From positions 1-12,500 of the forward strand of contig NZ_CP126080.1 in the NCBI RefSeq assembly GCF_030122805.1: a stretch of 12,500 nucleotides of DNA, given 5' to 3'. Below the pieces are notes generated by a model that did no database searches, was not told where the DNA came from, and saw only the letters and a list, made by a program, of their open reading frames with translations. This document shows, in pieces, positions 9,645-12,500 of this stretch. The translations under genes and the position numbers were made by a program. Origin of the DNA: Mesobacillus sp. AQ2. Its GTDB lineage: Bacteria > Bacillota > Bacilli > Bacillales > Cytobacillaceae. Position 1 is the first letter of the stretch; each line of letters starts with the position of its first letter.

Positions 9645-9698
9645 GGTAAAATAAAGTAAAATAATTGTAAGAAAATTAAAATTCCGGAGTGGATAGCC

Positions 9699-10784
9699 TT
9701 GCGCGTATTAGTAGACAACCTAAAAGAGGGCTGTATCCTTACTGAAGATGTTCTAAGTAAAACGAATAGACCCATCATGAGCAAGAAAACAGTCTTATCA
9801 GAGCATCTAATCGATATTCTGAAAGTCTTTCTGGTCAAGGAAGTAGAAGTAGAGAAAACGCTGGTGAATGGTTTGCCATGCACAGCCCCTTCGACTGGAA
9901 AAGATAAGAATCTTTCATTGAAATCCGACAGGACCGAACGTACTTTTGTTGAGTTGTTTTTACAGGCCAAGCAGGAGTTCAAGAAAGAATTCATTTCCTG
10001 GCAATCAGGAATGCAGATTGATATTGCCAAACTAAGGTCGATCATTGTCCCGCTAATTGAGCAAACTGACATGAGTTCGTCGGATATATTCAACCTTCAT
10101 CATTATTCTACCAAGACTGAATATCTCTATGACCATCCATTGGCGGTAGGGGTTATCAGTGCTTTCATCGCAAAAAAATTAAATTACAGCAAAGGGGAAG
10201 TGACCCAAATTGCGCTTGCTGGATGTCTTTCTGATTGCGGCATGGCAAAAATCAGCCCGAGCATCCTCAACAAAAATACAACTTTAACGGTTGAGGAATT
10301 CGAGGAAATCAAAAAACATCCAACATTTAGCTACCAGATGGTCAGGAACAGCCCATTGCTGAAGGATGCTACGAAGATTGCCATTCTTCATCATCATGAA
10401 AGAATGGACGGAAGCGGCTATCCATTTGGCGAAAAGGCAAGCAGGATCCATCCATTTGCAAAAATCCTTGCGGTGGCCGATTCATTCCACGCAATGACCT
10501 CCGAAAGGATCTACAAACCAAAGCACTCGCCATTCAAAGTGCTGGAAATGATCAATGAGGAGTTATTCGGAGAGTTTGATATAACGGCATTGAAGGCATT
10601 AAGTTCAGCGATTATGAATTATTCCGTAGGCACCAAAATCCGTCTATCGGATGGCCAGGGTGCAGAAATCATTTTTGTAGAGGAAAAGAATCCGGCAAGG
10701 CCGTTGGTGAAATTGCTGGAGTCGGATCAGATCCTTGCTCTGGAGAAGAACAGATACTTGCATATCGAGGAAATCATCCAATAA
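9699..10784 (+). CDS. HD-GYP-family protein with altered HD motif
   Basis: The product is 361 residues. The N-terminal segment (about 1-55, with VDNLKEGCILTEDV and a TVLSEHLIDILK helix) resembles the leader of many Firmicutes HD-GYP proteins. The HD-GYP domain covers about 130-290. HD-GYP proteins usually hydrolyse cyclic di-GMP at a metal centre. Here His146, Asp179, His207, His232-His233, DGSGYP (237-242) and Asp261 match the expected pattern, but the HD doublet reads Ser178-Asp179 in CLSDCGMAKI. Activity is therefore uncertain; it could be a weak enzyme or a cyclic di-GMP sensor. No signal peptide, transmembrane segment or GGDEF domain was seen, so it is probably cytoplasmic. The start is TTG, preceded by CGGAGTGG (9685-9692) with 6-base spacing. 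It sits alone between the gyrA terminator and its own terminator. Confidence 0.88.
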   Translation: MRVLVDNLKEGCILTEDVLSKTNRPIMSKKTVLSEHLIDILKVFLVKEVEVEKTLVNGLPCTAPSTGKDKNLSLKSDRTERTFVELFLQAKQEFKKEFISWQSGMQIDIAKLRSIIVPLIEQTDMSSSDIFNLHHYSTKTEYLYDHPLAVGVISAFIAKKLNYSKGEVTQIALAGCLSDCGMAKISPSILNKNTTLTVEEFEEIKKHPTFSYQMVRNSPLLKDATKIAILHHHERMDGSGYPFGEKASRIHPFAKILAVADSFHAMTSERIYKPKHSPFKVLEMINEELFGEFDITALKALSSAIMNYSVGTKIRLSDGQGAEIIFVEEKNPARPLVKLLESDQILALEKNRYLHIEEIIQ

Positions 10785-10785
10785 G

Positions 10786-10811
10786 AGCTGGCTGTGTATG
10801 CCAGCTTTTTT
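10786..10811 (+). terminator. Intrinsic terminator after the HD-GYP gene
   Basis: AGCTGGC (10786-10792) pairs with GCCAGCT (10800-10806) around a 7-base loop, followed by a T run to 10811. It starts 2 bp after the stop and insulates the gene from the rRNA operon. Confidence 0.92.
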
Positions 10812-10904
10812 ATTTTCAGAGATGCTGTGAAGATATAAACAATATGTTGAAAAATAGCTATGAAGAGAATTATTGAACAAAAATGAGAAACTGTATAAAA
10901 GGTA

Positions 10905-10933
10905 TTGCTTTATAGTTATATGACTGATATAAT
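10905..10933 (+). promoter_or_regulatory. rRNA promoter P1
   Basis: TTGCTT (10905-10910) and a perfect TATAAT (10928-10933) are 17 bp apart, with TGA just before the -10 as an extended element. Predicted start is around A10940/G10941. It is the upstream member of a tandem pair, as is common for Bacillus rrn operons. Confidence 0.8.
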
Positions 10934-10989
10934 CTTCAAAGTCAGTAGCGAAACAACAACTTCAATTAAATAGTTTTTGAAAAAAGTTA

Positions 10990-11019
10990 TTGACTTATAC
11001 AGCAAGAAAATGTTATATT
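10990..11019 (+). promoter_or_regulatory. rRNA promoter P2
   Basis: TTGACT (10990-10995) is followed by TATATT (11014-11019, 18-bp spacer, with TG just upstream) or, read one base earlier, TTATAT (17-bp spacer). Predicted start is about G11026. A G start fits the GTP-sensitive rRNA promoters known in B. subtilis, but this is inferred. Confidence 0.8.
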
Positions 11020-11025
11020 AATAAA

Positions 11026-11041
11026 GTCGCTTACGGGCGAC
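11026..11041 (+). promoter_or_regulatory. Leader hairpin ahead of boxA (boxB-like)
   Basis: GTCGC (11026-11030) pairs with GCGAC (11037-11041) around a 6-base loop. It lies 12 bp before boxA and starts at the predicted P2 start. Confidence 0.6.
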
Positions 11042-11053
11042 GAGGTAACAAAT

Positions 11054-11063
11054 TGCTCTTTGA
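11054..11063 (+). promoter_or_regulatory. rRNA antitermination boxA
   Basis: TGCTCTTTGA is very close to the rRNA boxA bound by NusB-NusE (S10). It lies about 100 bp before mature 16S, downstream of both promoters, so both transcripts carry it. Confidence 0.8.
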
Positions 11064-11100
11064 AAACTAAACAAACAAGCGTCAACAAACAATAAATTAT

Positions 11101-11125
11101 CATGCTTCTATTAATAGAAGACATG
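11101..11125 (+). repeat. Palindromic hairpin in the rRNA leader
   Basis: CTTCTATTAATAGAAG (11105-11120) is a perfect 16-bp palindrome. The flanking CATG (11101-11104 and 11122-11125) can extend the stem past a bulged A. It may be part of the pre-16S folding or processing structure. Confidence 0.6.
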
Positions 11126-11140
11126 AGCCAACGTTTTAAC

Positions 11141-11158
11141 TTATGAGCTAACTCATAA
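11141..11158 (+). repeat. Leader hairpin just before mature 16S
   Basis: TTATGAG (11141-11147) pairs with CTCATAA (11152-11158) around CTAA, 4 bases before the estimated 16S 5' end. It may be involved in 5'-end maturation. Confidence 0.5.
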
Positions 11159-11162
11159 CTCT

Positions 11163-12500
<1,338 letters not shown>

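Noticed and set aside
9643..9671. Sigma-A promoter for the HD-GYP gene in the A-rich run after the gyrA terminator
   Set aside because: TAAAAT-like hexamers are plentiful, but no -35 hexamer sits at a good distance; a promoter is expected, but I cannot place it.

Overview
The window is a chromosomal replication-origin region of a Bacillaceae bacterium, laid out as dnaA - oriC - dnaN - yaaA - recF - remB - gyrB - gyrA - HD-GYP gene - 16S rRNA. All genes are on the + strand, so transcription runs in the same direction as the rightward replication fork. The proteins are very close to what I remember of Bacillus subtilis. The 16S variable regions (V1 loop near 11230-11260, V2 near 11340-11390) look most like Mesobacillus (the former Bacillus jeotgali/boroniphilus group). 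That genus call is from memory and is tentative. Base 1 is the first base of dnaA, so the sequence seems to have been linearised there, and the oriC half upstream of dnaA is not visible.

Region by region: 1-1347 is dnaA with a TTG start. 1348-1527 is the dnaA-dnaN part of oriC, with DnaA boxes, a GC patch, a DnaA-trio-like run and an AT-rich unwinding stretch. 1528-2664 is dnaN, closed by an intrinsic terminator. 2665-3126 has no gene and holds a roughly 280-bp structured, repeat-like element. 3136-4748 is a compact yaaA-recF-remB cluster. 4909-6840 is gyrB and 7053-9605 is gyrA, each followed by its own terminator. 9699-10784 encodes an HD-GYP-family protein in which the His of the HD doublet is Ser. 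10785-11162 holds a terminator, tandem rRNA promoters and a structured leader with boxA. 11163 to the window end is a 16S rRNA gene cut off by the window edge.

The genes form the classical origin-proximal housekeeping set. DnaA opens oriC, DnaN is the sliding clamp, RecF helps rescue stalled forks, GyrA/GyrB remove the supercoils made by replication and by the heavily transcribed rrn operon, and RemB is a small DNA-binding-type regulator linked to biofilm matrix control.

I found no convincing undescribed defence, mobile or biosynthetic system. The points most worth a second look are the HD-GYP protein with an altered metal-site motif between gyrA and the rrn operon, the nested-hairpin repeat between dnaN and yaaA, and details of the oriC and rRNA-leader architecture.
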